Shown in pieces: positions 1 to 9,156 of a stretch of DNA of 64,000 nucleotides. The notes under the pieces are model-generated. The model searched no databases. It was not told the origin of the DNA and saw only the letters and a program-made list of their open reading frames with translations. The stretch spans positions 3,051,501 through 3,115,500 of the forward strand of contig JAQIJC010000001.1 in the NCBI GenBank assembly GCA_036946405.1, read 5' to 3'. The DNA is from Sphingomonas phyllosphaerae. Its GTDB lineage: Bacteria; Pseudomonadota; Alphaproteobacteria; Sphingomonadales; Sphingomonadaceae. Both the position numbers and the translations under genes were made by a program. Position 1 is the first letter of the stretch. Every line of letters begins with the position of its first letter.

Positions 1-451
1 TCGCGATCGCAGCGGCGATCACCAGCGGCAGCCCGGCATTGTGCCCCTCGCCGTGGCCCGGCCCACCCTCGACCATCGCCTTGGCCTCGGCCATGCCGGG
101 ATATTGCGATACGCCCAGCAGCCCGTCGATGTCGCTGCCGAGCGCGATCAGCGGGCCGCCCTCGCCCCAGGTCGCGGTGAAGGCGGTCGGGATGCCCGCG
201 ACGCCGCGCGTCACGGTGAAGCCCGCTTTCTCCAGCACATCCTCCAGATACGCCGAGGTGCGCACCTCCTGGAAACCGGGTTCGGCGAAACTGAACACCT
301 GGTCGACCATCACCTGGATGTCCTTGGCTTGCGCATCGACCTTGTCCTCGGCCTCGCGCTTCAGCGCCTTGCCAGCCTGCGCCAGCGCAGCCTGCGGCGC
401 GATCAGTGTCCCGAGCAACAGCGCGGTCACGGCGGTGCGGAACCTCGTCAT
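1..451 (-). CDS. M20-family amidohydrolase, N-terminal part (cut by window edge)
   Basis: This is the first 150 residues of a secreted metal-dependent amidohydrolase. It opens with a signal peptide (hydrophobic stretch ending ALAQA). Further in are SDIDGLLG and a GHGEGHN motif, which match the metal-binding region of M20 amidohydrolases such as the p-aminobenzoyl-glutamate or indole-acetyl-amide hydrolases. These enzymes split an amide to release an amino acid. The start is an ATG at 451, preceded by GGGAG at a good distance. The gene lies 26 bases downstream of a TonB-dependent receptor on the same strand, so the two are probably one operon: the receptor imports an amide or peptide-like substrate and this enzyme cleaves it in the periplasm. 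The exact substrate cannot be read. The C-terminal part lies outside the window. Confidence 0.8.
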   Translation of the reverse strand, partial: MTRFRTAVTALLLGTLIAPQAALAQAGKALKREAEDKVDAQAKDIQVMVDQVFSFAEPGFQEVRTSAYLEDVLEKAGFTVTRGVAGIPTAFTATWGEGGPLIALGSDIDGLLGVSQYPGMAEAKAMVEGGPGHGEGHNAGLPLVIAAAIA

Positions 452-477
452 ATTGTATCTCCCGTTGGTTGCGGCGG

Positions 478-3432
478 TCAGAAGTTGGTGGTGAAGGCGA
501 CGCGGAAGCTGCGGCCGAGCACGTCGTAAAGGCTGCGCGACGTCTGCGGATAAGCGGGCGTGTTGTTGCCGTCGGGGCCGTTGCCGACCAGCAGCGGATC
601 CTTGTCGAGCAGGTTGGTGACGATAAAGGTCAGCGATCCCTCGCGCCCGCCCGACCGCAGCTTCACGCCCAGCGAGGCATCAAGGTAGAAGGCGCCACCA
701 ATATTGTTGTCGTTGATCGTGCGGTAGCGCGTCGTCGAGGTCGGGCAGCCGCTCGTGCACTCGATATAATCGTTGCCGTAGACGCCGGCGCCGAATCCGC
801 GACCGACGAGGTTGAGCGTGAAGGCGTCGAGCTCGTAGAAGGCGCTGACGCGGTAGCGCCAGCTCGGCGACGAATAGGTGCCCGACAGGCTGCCGCCGTT
901 GACCCCGGCATAGTCGACCGGGAAGATCCCGTTGTCGATGACATTCTCGATATAATGCGTCACCGCGCCGTTGATCGTCAGCCGGCCGGGCAACGAGGAG
1001 GCGATCTCGGCGAGGTCGCGGCGATAGCTCACCGCGATGTCGAAGCCCTTCTCCACCTGGCTGGCGAAGTTGAACGGCTGGATCACGATCGAACTGAGCG
1101 CACCACCGGAATAGACGATGTTGTCGCAATATTGCGTCGTTCCCGAATAGCAGAAATCGACGGTGTTCTGCGCCGTGATCGTGCCGATCGCGTCACTGAT
1201 GCGGATGTCGTAATAGTCGAACGAGGCGGTGAAGCCGGGCAGGAAGCGCGGCGTCGCCACCGCGCCGACCGTCCAGCTCTTCGCCTTCTCGGGATCGAGC
1301 GCGCGATTGCCGACGGTGTTCTCCAGGAATTGCTGCGATCCCGTAACCGGCGCGTTGGCGGGCAGGATCACGGTGTTGGTGCGCGCGGTTCCCGCGGCGA
1401 ACAGCTCCTGTAGATTGGGCGCGCGGATGTCGCGGCTGTAGGTGCCGCGGAACTTGATGTCCGGGATTGGCTCGAACGTCGCGCCCGCCTTCCAGGTGAA
1501 CACCGACCCCGACGTGGAATAATCGGTGTAGCGCCCCGCGACGTTGACGTTCAGCCCGCGCCACAGCGGCAGGTCGATTTCGATGAAGCCTTCCTTGACG
1601 TTATAGTCGCCGCGGTTGACCAGGTAATTGCCGTACAGCCAGCCCGAGCTGAACTGCGGGTCGACCTTGCCGTCGATCTGCTCCTTGCGCCATTCGCCGC
1701 CGAACGCGATCGCCGCCGCGCCACCGGGCAGATCGAACAGCGTGCCGCTCATGCTCGCCGAGGCGACGTCCTGCTGGATTGACTGATCGCGCTGCGGCTG
1801 CGCCGTCCCATAGATATAGCCGAGCGCGGCCGCGGATGGGCCGTCGGTGCCCAGCCGGTCGATCGGCACGCAGCCGTTGCCCGGGTTGGTCAGCGTCGAG
1901 CGGCAGACGATCTGCCCGCCCGACAGCACCGCGTCCTGCGCCAACGCCATCCGCGCGTTGTTCCAGGTGTTGGTCAGTTCCTCATGCGACTTGGTCAGGC
2001 CGTGCTGGTAATAGACGTCCCACGACCAGCTGCGGTCGAAGAGGCTCAGCTTGCCCTTCGCGCCGCCGACATAGCGGTAGACGTCGCGACGGTTGTCGCT
2101 GCCGGGCACCGGGAAGCCGGCGTTCGAGGTCCCGATCGTCAGTGTCGACACCCCCGCCGCCGCCATCCTCGCGGCGACTTCGGGATATTGCGTCAGCAGA
2201 TAGGCATTGTCGGCACGGATGGTGACGCCGGTGCTCGGCGTCTGCTGGTAAAAGCTCTGCCCTTCGTAGCGATTGAACGATACCTGCCCGTAGATCTGCA
2301 CGTCGGGGGTTACGTCGAATCCAACCCGTGAGAAGAGGCTGATGCGCTTTTCGTTAGGCAACAGCGAGTTGGTCCCGACATGCCCGGCCAGCGTGGTGCG
2401 CCAGTCGCCGCCGACCATCCACGGCGAGGAGGTCGCGTTGGTGGTGCCGTAGTTAAGCTGCCCGGTGGTGCCCGGCTGAAGGAAATAGGTGCCACGCAAC
2501 GGCCCCGAGGTGACGAGCCCGCCAGCGGTATAGGTGGCCGGTCCGAAGCCCTCTCCGACCAGCCGTTGCGGCAGGCCGTTGCCGGGCGTGTAGGCGGGAT
2601 TGTTGATCTGGAAGTAGCCGCGGTCGTTCCAGTCACGCGCGATCGTCGCGACGCCATCTTGATGAAAATATTCGGCGCTGGCGAGCAGGTGGAGTCGGTC
2701 ACCTGCAAGCGATTTCCCGACGGTCGCGGCGAAGCGGTAATTGTGCCCGTCGCCGCGCTCGGTGATGCCGGTATCGGCAGCGAATTTCACCCCGCGATAT
2801 TTTTCGTCGAGGATGAAGTTGACGACCCCGCCGACCGCGTCCGACCCATATTGTGCCGATGCGCCACCGGTCACCACCTCGACGCGCTCGATCAGGTCCT
2901 GCGGGAAGGTGTTGACGTCGACCACACCATTGACCGCTGACGCAACCGAGCGCTGGCCGTTCAGCAGCACCAATGTGCGTCCGGCGCCGAGCCCGCGGAG
3001 ATTGACCGAGTTGATCCCGGCAAGGCCGTTTGACAGCGAGCCGGAGCTGTTCGCCGCGGTACTGCCCTGCGCGATCGACGGCAATTGGTTGACGAAGTCG
3101 GACACGTTGGCGGGGCGCTGCGCGGCCAATTCGGCGGCACCGAGCACCGTGACCGGGGTGGGCGCACTATAGCCGTCGCGGACGATGCGGCTGCCGGTGA
3201 TGACGATGTCGTCGGACGGAACGTCGTCGGCGCCGGTATCCTGCGCCGCGGCCATAGCCGCGGCGTCCGCCGTGACGCCGCCCCCCATCGCCCCGGTAGG
3301 TGGCGCGAACGACACGGGCACCTGTGCCGCGGCGACTCCGCCCCAAATCGTTCCTGCCGTTCCCAGCAGCAGCATGTTGACGCGGCGCGCCGCGTTGCGC
3401 CGCCGCCGCGCCGTGGCTGATGTTGCCTGCAT
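478..3432 (-). CDS. TonB-dependent receptor (984 aa)
   Basis: Outer-membrane active transporter. The N-terminus has a basic stretch (ARRRRNAARR) and a hydrophobic signal ending near GVAAAQ. A TonB-box-like DDIVITGSRI follows, then a plug domain containing VNLRGLGAGRTLVLLNGQR and the barrel strands. The protein ends in the aromatic C-terminus VAFTTNF expected for barrel insertion. There is no STN domain, so it should not signal to a FecR. An in-frame Met 14 codons upstream is possible, but the start at 3432 has GGGGG at a suitable distance. The M20 amidohydrolase follows 26 bases downstream, and an Lrp-type regulator lies about 530 bases upstream on the same strand. The substrate is likely an amide- or peptide-linked compound, inferred from neighbours only. 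Confidence 0.93.
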   Translation of the reverse strand: MQATSATARRRRNAARRVNMLLLGTAGTIWGGVAAAQVPVSFAPPTGAMGGGVTADAAAMAAAQDTGADDVPSDDIVITGSRIVRDGYSAPTPVTVLGAAELAAQRPANVSDFVNQLPSIAQGSTAANSSGSLSNGLAGINSVNLRGLGAGRTLVLLNGQRSVASAVNGVVDVNTFPQDLIERVEVVTGGASAQYGSDAVGGVVNFILDEKYRGVKFAADTGITERGDGHNYRFAATVGKSLAGDRLHLLASAEYFHQDGVATIARDWNDRGYFQINNPAYTPGNGLPQRLVGEGFGPATYTAGGLVTSGPLRGTYFLQPGTTGQLNYGTTNATSSPWMVGGDWRTTLAGHVGTNSLLPNEKRISLFSRVGFDVTPDVQIYGQVSFNRYEGQSFYQQTPSTGVTIRADNAYLLTQYPEVAARMAAAGVSTLTIGTSNAGFPVPGSDNRRDVYRYVGGAKGKLSLFDRSWSWDVYYQHGLTKSHEELTNTWNNARMALAQDAVLSGGQIVCRSTLTNPGNGCVPIDRLGTDGPSAAALGYIYGTAQPQRDQSIQQDVASASMSGTLFDLPGGAAAIAFGGEWRKEQIDGKVDPQFSSGWLYGNYLVNRGDYNVKEGFIEIDLPLWRGLNVNVAGRYTDYSTSGSVFTWKAGATFEPIPDIKFRGTYSRDIRAPNLQELFAAGTARTNTVILPANAPVTGSQQFLENTVGNRALDPEKAKSWTVGAVATPRFLPGFTASFDYYDIRISDAIGTITAQNTVDFCYSGTTQYCDNIVYSGGALSSIVIQPFNFASQVEKGFDIAVSYRRDLAEIASSLPGRLTINGAVTHYIENVIDNGIFPVDYAGVNGGSLSGTYSSPSWRYRVSAFYELDAFTLNLVGRGFGAGVYGNDYIECTSGCPTSTTRYRTINDNNIGGAFYLDASLGVKLRSGGREGSLTFIVTNLLDKDPLLVGNGPDGNNTPAYPQTSRSLYDVLGRSFRVAFTTNF

Positions 3433-3958
3433 GTCCGAACACCCCCGAGAAGAATCGACCAGCCCTGCCGCCATCGCTCTCCCCGGCCTACGGGTCGTCT
3501 CGTGTGCGCCTTGCGAGGCACGATCCGGGCGGCCCGACTTGCCCCGACTTTAGCGGGTGCAACCGTGTCGACGGGGCGTTCCGCGCAACATTGCTGCGCA
3601 CGATGCCCCATCGATGATCATAAGCTTGCACGTAAGGGGGTGGGCGATCCTCGGAAAAATCACTCGGTTTTCACGCCCCTGTGATGATTTCCGGCGTGTA
3701 AGGAAAAGATCGTCAGCGAATCCTGCATAAGTACCGGATCGGTAACTTTCGTACCGGTGCAATCGTATGCGGCTGGCGAATCCCGCTTTTCGGATCGCGC
3801 ACGGTCCCGACGAGCGCCCTCTGCAACCCGTCCTCGCGAGCGCCACAGCCGGATCGACCGCCACCGGAAAACCGCTCTATTCGAAGTTCGGCGCGACGGA
3901 AGGCCGATAATCATCGTGTCGGCTGGTCAGCCGTGAGGAGGTTTGGCGTCGGTCGGTC
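3433..3958. promoter_or_regulatory. Intergenic region upstream of receptor, with inverted repeat
   Basis: These 526 bases between the Lrp-type gene and the receptor hold no convincing gene. At 3732-3744 there is an inverted repeat with arms TACCG and CGGTA around GAT, and a related GTACCGGT lies at 3751-3758. They sit about 300 bases upstream of the receptor start and could bind a regulator, perhaps the neighbouring Lrp-type protein. This is only a pattern; no promoter boxes stand out. Confidence 0.3.
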
Positions 3959-4444
3959 CTAACGTTCGAACACCACCGGCGGCACGCCGCGGCGGGCGAC
4001 CTGCCGCATGATGAAGCTGCTGCGGATCTTGGCGACGTACGGCAGGCGCGACAATTCGCTACGATACACCCGGTCGTAATCGTTGAACGAGCGCACGTGC
4101 ACCATCATCACGAAATCGGTGTCGCCCGACACGAAGCTGCAGAAACTCATCGACGGGCATTGCATCACCGCCTCCTCGAACTCGATCAGCGCATGCTCCG
4201 CCTGCGAGTTCAGCTCGATCGAGACCAGCACCATGATGCCATAACCGAGCCGGTCGAGATCAAGGCTGGCGGTATAGCCGGCGATCAACCCACGCTCCTC
4301 GAGGATCTTGCGCCGGCGTGCGGTGGCGGTGCTCGACAGATTGACCCGCTCACCGAGCGCGACATCCGACATCCGCCCGTCCGCCGACAGTTCGCCGAGC
4401 AGGCGGCAGTCGGTCTGGTCGATCTCCGTTGTCGTGAAATCCAT
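3959..4444 (-). CDS. Lrp/AsnC-family transcriptional regulator (161 aa)
   Basis: Small DNA-binding regulator of the leucine-responsive (Lrp/AsnC) family. Near the N-terminus, DQTDCRLLGELSADGRMSD begins the winged helix-turn-helix, which continues through VNLSSTATARRRKILEERGLI. The C-terminal half is the RAM effector-binding domain, with GDTDFVMMVHV and DYDRVYRSELSRLPYV. The length is normal for the family. An ATG five codons upstream is in frame, but the one at 4444 has GGGGG at good spacing. It is divergent from the metalloprotease and lies upstream of the receptor/amidohydrolase pair. Lrp-type proteins often sense amino acids, which would fit control of an amide-cleaving import system. That link is inference. 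Confidence 0.9.
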   Translation of the reverse strand: MDFTTTEIDQTDCRLLGELSADGRMSDVALGERVNLSSTATARRRKILEERGLIAGYTASLDLDRLGYGIMVLVSIELNSQAEHALIEFEEAVMQCPSMSFCSFVSGDTDFVMMVHVRSFNDYDRVYRSELSRLPYVAKIRSSFIMRQVARRGVPPVVFER

Positions 4445-4565
4445 CGCATACCCCCGCATTCAGCGTCTGAAACCATCAAAGACGTCGAGGAAATTGATCG
4501 AAAGAAACGGGATGCGCAACGCCATCTGTGTTAGCGTTCATTAACTCGAAGAATAAAGGGGCCGC

Positions 4566-6968
4566 ATGACCACCATCGATCGTCTTCGCCGCGCGCTTGG
4601 CGTGTCGCTGCTCCTGACCGCCGGCACAGGCGCGATCGGCGCGTCGGCACAGCAGCGTGCCGCCGTCCCGCCGACGCTGCTGCCGGTGGTTGTCGATCGC
4701 GAACAGGGCAAGGTGCTCGTCACTTTGCCGCGCCCGGATGAGGACGGCGTATCGGGACGCTTCCTCTACGCCACCGCGCTCAAGACCGGACTCGGCTCGG
4801 CGCCGATCCGGATCGATCATGGCATGGTCGGCGACACACAGTTGCTGGCATTCCGCCGCCTCGGCAGAAAGGTCGCGGTCGTGTTCGAGAACCCGCGTTA
4901 TCGCTCGTCCGGCGATGCGCTCGAGCGAAGCGGCGCACGCGCCGATTTCCCGTTCAGCACCGTGGCGATGCTCGATGTTGCGACCGTGGCAGCGGACGGC
5001 GCCGTCACGATCGACCTCGCGCCGTTTCTGGTCCGCGACACGATGCGGCTCGCCGACCGGCTCAACGCCGAGGCAAAGGGCTTCAAGCTGATCGATGCGC
5101 TCAGCGCGGTCGATCCGGGGTCGGTCAAGGCGTTCCCCGACAATATCGAGGTGGAGGCGGTGCAGACCTATGGCTCCGACACGCCGGGCAAGGAGGTCGA
5201 CACGATCGCGCCCGACGGGCGGCAGGTGAGCTTCACCGTCCACCATTCGCTGGTCCGATTGCCCGCCCCCGGCTTCGTCCCGCGAAAGTTCGACATCCGG
5301 TCGGGCACGTTCGCCACCCCGGTCTACGAGTTCAACACGCCGCTCGGCGCGCCGGTGTTGCAGCAATATGCGAACCATTTCCGGATCGAGAAGCTCGACC
5401 CCGGCGCGGCGCGGTCGCGCGTGCGTAAGCCGATCGTCTTCTACATCGACAACAAGGCTCCCGAGCCGATCCGCAGCGCGCTGATCGAAGGCGTGTCGTG
5501 GTGGAACCAGGCCTTCGAGGCGGCCGGCTATATCGATGCCTTCCAGGCCCGCGTGCTGCCCGCCGACGCCGATCCGCAGGACATCCGCTACAATGTCGTC
5601 AACTGGAACGAGCGCCAGACGCGCAGCTGGTCCTATGGCGGCGGCGTCACCGATCCGCGCACCGGCGAGATCATCAAGGGCAATGTCGTGCTCGAGGGAC
5701 TGCGGCTGCGCCAGGACATCTGGATCTTCGAGGGCCTGGTCGGCCTCGCTGAGGAGAACAAGGGCACCGCCAACGATCCGGTCCGTGTCGCGCTGGCGCG
5801 AATCCGCCAGCTCGGCGCGCACGAGGTCGGCCACGCGCTCGGCTTCGCGCACAATTTCGCCGCGAGCACGCAGGATCGCGCCTCGGTGATGGACTATCCC
5901 TTCGCCAAGATCGCGCTCAACGGCGACGAGATCGACCTGTCCGACGCCTATGCCAGCGGCATCGGCGCGTGGGACAAGTTTACGGTCGACTGGCTCTATG
6001 GCCAGCCTGCCGGCACCGATCCCGACGTCACCGCCGCGGCCAAGGCCGAGGCGGCACAAGCCGCGGGGATGCGCTACCTCACCGACATCGACGGGCGCGA
6101 CTCGAGCCTGGCGGTGCCGGGCGACAGCATGTGGACCGAGGGCACCGACTCGGCCGCGGACCTCGCGCACGTGATGGCGGTGCGCCGCGTCGCGCTGGCG
6201 CGCTTCGGTCCGGGCGTGCTCCACGCCGGCGCGCCGCTCGCAGACCTGCGCCGCAGCTTCGTACCATTGTGGCTGTTCCACCGCTACGCCGTGGCGGCGA
6301 TCGGCAAGACGCTCGGCGGGGTTCACTATAGCTACGCCACCGCGGGCGACAGCGCCCCGCCCCCGACACGCGCGACCGCGGCCGAGCAAGGCGCGGCGCT
6401 CGACGCGCTGATGGCGACGCTCGCCCCTGCCGCGCTCACCGTGCCGCCCGCGCTGGCGCTGACGCTGTCGTCGGGCGTCAACGGCAGCGCTGACCCGCAA
6501 TATGACAATGAGGTGTTCGACACCGCGGGCGGCGCGGTCTTCGATCCGCTGGTTGCGACCGACGTCGCGGCGCAGGTCACGCTCGAGACGCTGCTGTCGC
6601 CATCGCGGCTCACCCGGCTCCACCTCCAGCACGCCGCCGACCCAGCGCTTCCCGGCGTAGAATCCTTGCTCGACCGCCTCGACCGCGACGTGGTGGCGCG
6701 ACACGACGATGCGGTGGCGCAGCGGATCGCGCTGCGCACGGTCCTGGCGATCGCCGCCGCGGCGCGCGCGCCGGCGACCGCCGGCGACGTGACCTTGCGG
6801 CTCGACGCCGCGCTGCTGGCGACGCGAGAGCGGCTCGCGCGCGACAAGCGCGACCCCTGGGCGCAAGGCGTGGCGCGGTTGCTCGGCGACAAGGGCGCGC
6901 TCGACCGCGCGCTCGCGCCGGCGTCGCGCTCCGCGCCCGCGATCCCGCCGGGCATGCCGATCGGGTGA
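4566..6968 (+). CDS. Secreted zinc-dependent metalloprotease, DUF5117/DUF5118 type (800 aa)
   Basis: Predicted exported metallopeptidase. A signal peptide (about residues 10-28, ending ASAQQ) is followed by a long N-terminal region typical of the DUF5117-containing proteases. The catalytic zinc site is the metzincin-like HEVGHALGFAH, with H419, E420, H423 and H429 as the expected ligands and general base. A Met-turn candidate follows at SVMDYP. A helical C-terminal extension ends near IPPGMPIG. The start has AAGGGG a few bases upstream. The gene stands alone, divergent from the Lrp-type regulator across about 120 bases that must hold both promoters. The target proteins are unknown; degradation of extracellular or periplasmic protein is the likely role. 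Confidence 0.85.
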   Translation: MTTIDRLRRALGVSLLLTAGTGAIGASAQQRAAVPPTLLPVVVDREQGKVLVTLPRPDEDGVSGRFLYATALKTGLGSAPIRIDHGMVGDTQLLAFRRLGRKVAVVFENPRYRSSGDALERSGARADFPFSTVAMLDVATVAADGAVTIDLAPFLVRDTMRLADRLNAEAKGFKLIDALSAVDPGSVKAFPDNIEVEAVQTYGSDTPGKEVDTIAPDGRQVSFTVHHSLVRLPAPGFVPRKFDIRSGTFATPVYEFNTPLGAPVLQQYANHFRIEKLDPGAARSRVRKPIVFYIDNKAPEPIRSALIEGVSWWNQAFEAAGYIDAFQARVLPADADPQDIRYNVVNWNERQTRSWSYGGGVTDPRTGEIIKGNVVLEGLRLRQDIWIFEGLVGLAEENKGTANDPVRVALARIRQLGAHEVGHALGFAHNFAASTQDRASVMDYPFAKIALNGDEIDLSDAYASGIGAWDKFTVDWLYGQPAGTDPDVTAAAKAEAAQAAGMRYLTDIDGRDSSLAVPGDSMWTEGTDSAADLAHVMAVRRVALARFGPGVLHAGAPLADLRRSFVPLWLFHRYAVAAIGKTLGGVHYSYATAGDSAPPPTRATAAEQGAALDALMATLAPAALTVPPALALTLSSGVNGSADPQYDNEVFDTAGGAVFDPLVATDVAAQVTLETLLSPSRLTRLHLQHAADPALPGVESLLDRLDRDVVARHDDAVAQRIALRTVLAIAAAARAPATAGDVTLRLDAALLATRERLARDKRDPWAQGVARLLGDKGALDRALAPASRSAPAIPPGMPIG

Positions 6969-7211
6969 AAGGCCCGCACTCGAGAACAAGCTCTCTCGCG
7001 TTATATCGCTGGCGTCCCGGGCGCCCTTGGCGATCATGGCGCGGCGACTAGCCTGCAGCCGTTGCGCCGGACGAGCGCCCCGGTGATCCTGTTCCAGTCG
7101 AGGTCGCCCCCGGGCCGACCGCAATATCGCGGCGGGCATCGCTTCTTATCCGTCGCTGTTCACCGACTTGTCGAAATCGGACGGCGCCATTCTTCGGCAA
7201 GCGGGTTGCGC

Positions 7212-7787
7212 CTACAACTCCGCCAGATACTCCGCCGCGATCCGACGCGCCTCCTCTGCATCGAAGCTGTCGGGCGACAGGCACAGTTCCAGCCACAAGC
7301 CATCGACCAGGGCCGTAACCCCGATCGCGGCCAATCGCAGTCGCTCTGCAGGCACGCCGCATTCGGCCAGCAAGCCCTCCAGCCGCGTGCGGAACCCCGC
7401 ATAATGTTGCTCGTGCCGCGCCAGCATTGCCGCGTCGCCGCGCGCGAGACTCCAGAGTGCGAGCCATGTCGCGAGCAGCGCCGGATCGGCGATGGGGGCG
7501 GCGAAATTCGCGGCGACATAGGCGCCCAGCCGTGCGCGGGGTGCAGACCCTGCGGCATCGACCGACGCCTCCAGCGCCGCTGCGACCCGCGCCGCGACAT
7601 GGTCATAGGACGCGGCCACGAGACGATCGACCCCGCCGAAATGATGCGTGACCAGCCCCGGCGACACATTGGCCGCCGCCGCGATCGTCCGCACCGATGC
7701 ACCCGCCGCGCCGCGCTCTGCCAGCACCCGCACCGTCGCCTCGATCAGGTCGCGCCGCCGGTCGTCAGGACTTGCGCGCTTGCTCAA
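7212..7787 (-). CDS. TetR-family regulator, BetI-like (191 aa)
   Basis: Likely repressor. Residues about 9-55 form a TetR DNA-binding domain, including RRRDLIEATVRVLAERGAAG and the recognition part VSPGLVTHHFGG. The ligand-binding half has the short TWLALWSLARGDAAM and LVDGLWLELCL pattern seen in BetI-type (choline/betaine) regulators. It is transcribed away from the Rieske oxygenase across a 48-bp gap that carries a strong palindrome. It therefore very probably controls both itself and the oxygenase. BetI likeness hints at a quaternary-ammonium or similar small effector, but this is not proof. Confidence 0.88.
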   Translation of the reverse strand: MSKRASPDDRRRDLIEATVRVLAERGAAGASVRTIAAAANVSPGLVTHHFGGVDRLVAASYDHVAARVAAALEASVDAAGSAPRARLGAYVAANFAAPIADPALLATWLALWSLARGDAAMLARHEQHYAGFRTRLEGLLAECGVPAERLRLAAIGVTALVDGLWLELCLSPDSFDAEEARRIAAEYLAEL

Positions 7788-7795
7788 CGCCCTAC

Positions 7796-7819
7796 CTTGT
7801 TATACGATCGTGCAACAAG
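7796..7819. promoter_or_regulatory. Palindromic operator between TetR and Rieske genes
   Basis: A 24-bp near-perfect palindrome: outer arms CTTGTT and AACAAG, inner core ACGATCGT, and only two mismatched base pairs between. It lies in the 48-bp gap between the divergent TetR regulator and the Rieske oxygenase. Its size and position are those of a TetR-family operator controlling both genes. The pattern is visible directly; binding by the adjacent regulator is inferred. Confidence 0.65.
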
Positions 7820-7835
7820 CACGCGAGAACCTCCT

Positions 7836-9056
7836 ATGCTTCGTTCTGCCGAGCAGCCCACCGCTGATCCGACCTGCGCCGATCCGGATGCGGACTGGAG
7901 CCTGCCCGGCTGGCTCTACACCGATCCCGAATATTATGCGCTGGAATGCGCACGCGTCATCCGGCCATCGTGGCAGATCGTCTGCCACGAAAGCGACCTC
8001 GACCAGCCCGGCGCATGGCGAACGCTGTCGTATCTGGACGAGAACGTCGTCGTCGTCCGCGGCGTCGATGGCGAGATCCGCGCCTTCCACAACGTCTGTC
8101 GCCACCGCGCGATGCGGCTGGTCGAAGGCGATGCCGGCTGCGCGCGCAAGCTGGTGTGCCCGTACCATGCCTGGGCCTATGAACTCGACGGACGGCTGAG
8201 CGGCGTACCGATGCGCCGCGACTATCCGGCGCTCGACATGGCGGCAACCGGGCTCGTCCCCGTCGACATTGACCGCTGGCGCGGCTTCGTCTTCGTCCGG
8301 CTGGAGGACGATGGCGGCCCGCGTGTTGCCGAGATGATGGCCCCCTATGACCACGAGATCGCGCCCTATCGCTTCGCCGACATGCGCCGGATCGGCGACG
8401 TGCGGCATCGCGCGCGGGCGGTGAACTGGAAGAACGTCGGCGACAATTATTCGGACAATCTCCACATTCCGGTCGCGCATGACGGGCTGACCCGATTGTT
8501 CGGCAAGAGCTATGCGATCGAGGCGGCGGGGTGGGTGGACAAGATGTCCGGGCAGCTTGCCGATCGTCCGTCCGACGATCCGTGGGAGCGCTTCTACCAG
8601 ACGCATCTGCCGCGCGTCGATCATCTGCCCGAGGCCAACCAGCGGCTGTGGCTCTATTACAAGCTGTGGCCGAACATGGCGTTCGACATCTACGCCGACC
8701 AGATCGACTTCATGCAATGGCTCCCGCTCACGCCCACGACCTGCATGTTGCGCGAAATGACCTTCGCGCTGCCGGACACACGCCGCGAGATGAAGCTGAC
8801 GCGCTACGCCAATTGGCGGATCAACCGCACCGTCAACGCCGAGGACACCTGGCTGATCGAGCGGGTGCAACAGGGCATGGCTTCTTCCAGCTACACCGCC
8901 GGCCCGATCGGCGCGAGCGAGGTATGCCTGCGCAGCTTCGCCGCCAAGATCCGCGCGCGCATCCCGGAGGCGCGCCTCCACCGCGCGCCGCCGCCGGGCT
9001 GGTCACGCACCTCGCCGTCGCCCCTGCGCAGGCAGGGGCCCATGGCTGTCGAATGA
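7836..9056 (+). CDS. Rieske aromatic ring-hydroxylating / demethylating oxygenase, alpha subunit (406 aa)
   Basis: Non-haem iron oxygenase. The Rieske [2Fe-2S] ligands are C88-x-H90 and C108-x2-H111 (CRH and CPYH motifs). The mononuclear iron site is in NYSDNLHIPVAHDGL, with H210 and H215, and the usual AEDTWLIERVQQGM segment is near the C-terminus. The layout resembles glycine-betaine or carnitine monooxygenases and other aromatic oxygenases. No ferredoxin or reductase partner is adjacent; the next gene is an unrelated type of FAD oxidoreductase. The start at 7836 follows GAACCTCCT, a weak ribosome site. The last 14 or so codons come from a palindromic repeat rather than from family sequence. 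Substrate unknown. Confidence 0.88.
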   Translation: MLRSAEQPTADPTCADPDADWSLPGWLYTDPEYYALECARVIRPSWQIVCHESDLDQPGAWRTLSYLDENVVVVRGVDGEIRAFHNVCRHRAMRLVEGDAGCARKLVCPYHAWAYELDGRLSGVPMRRDYPALDMAATGLVPVDIDRWRGFVFVRLEDDGGPRVAEMMAPYDHEIAPYRFADMRRIGDVRHRARAVNWKNVGDNYSDNLHIPVAHDGLTRLFGKSYAIEAAGWVDKMSGQLADRPSDDPWERFYQTHLPRVDHLPEANQRLWLYYKLWPNMAFDIYADQIDFMQWLPLTPTTCMLREMTFALPDTRREMKLTRYANWRINRTVNAEDTWLIERVQQGMASSSYTAGPIGASEVCLRSFAAKIRARIPEARLHRAPPPGWSRTSPSPLRRQGPMAVE

Positions 9057-9149
9057 ACGAGGAAGGTCCGACACAGACGCGCCGCTTCTGTGTCGGGACG
9101 GCAGGACACACGAAACAGACATGGGCCCCTGCCCGCGCAGGGGCGACGG
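9015..9149. repeat. 135-bp palindromic repeat element (paired REP-like arms)
   Basis: Two 30-bp arms at 9015-9044 and 9120-9149 are reverse complements with one mismatch; each carries the core GTCGCCCCTGCGC. Between them sits a second hairpin with arms CCGACACAGA and TCTGTGTCGG, at about 9067-9096. The element overlaps the 3' end of the Rieske gene, which reads through its left arm before stopping at 9054-9056. It ends eight bases before the ATG of the FAD oxidoreductase, beside that gene's GGGGGAAAG ribosome site. Paired, inverted GC-rich repeats of this form are REPIN-like. Confidence 0.8.
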
Positions 9150-9156
9150 GGGAAAG

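Noticed and set aside
3550..3914. Minus-strand open frames upstream of the first receptor
   Set aside because: No family match and poor codon pattern; the stretch is better explained as a regulatory region.
4476..7139. 887-codon open frame on the minus strand opposite the metalloprotease
   Set aside because: Same shadow composition; the plus strand has a signal peptide, ribosome site and complete zinc-binding motif.
6969..7211. In-frame upstream extension of the Rieske gene back to 7062
   Set aside because: That stretch overlaps the TetR gene and its operator; the Rieske family sequence begins only after the ATG at 7836.
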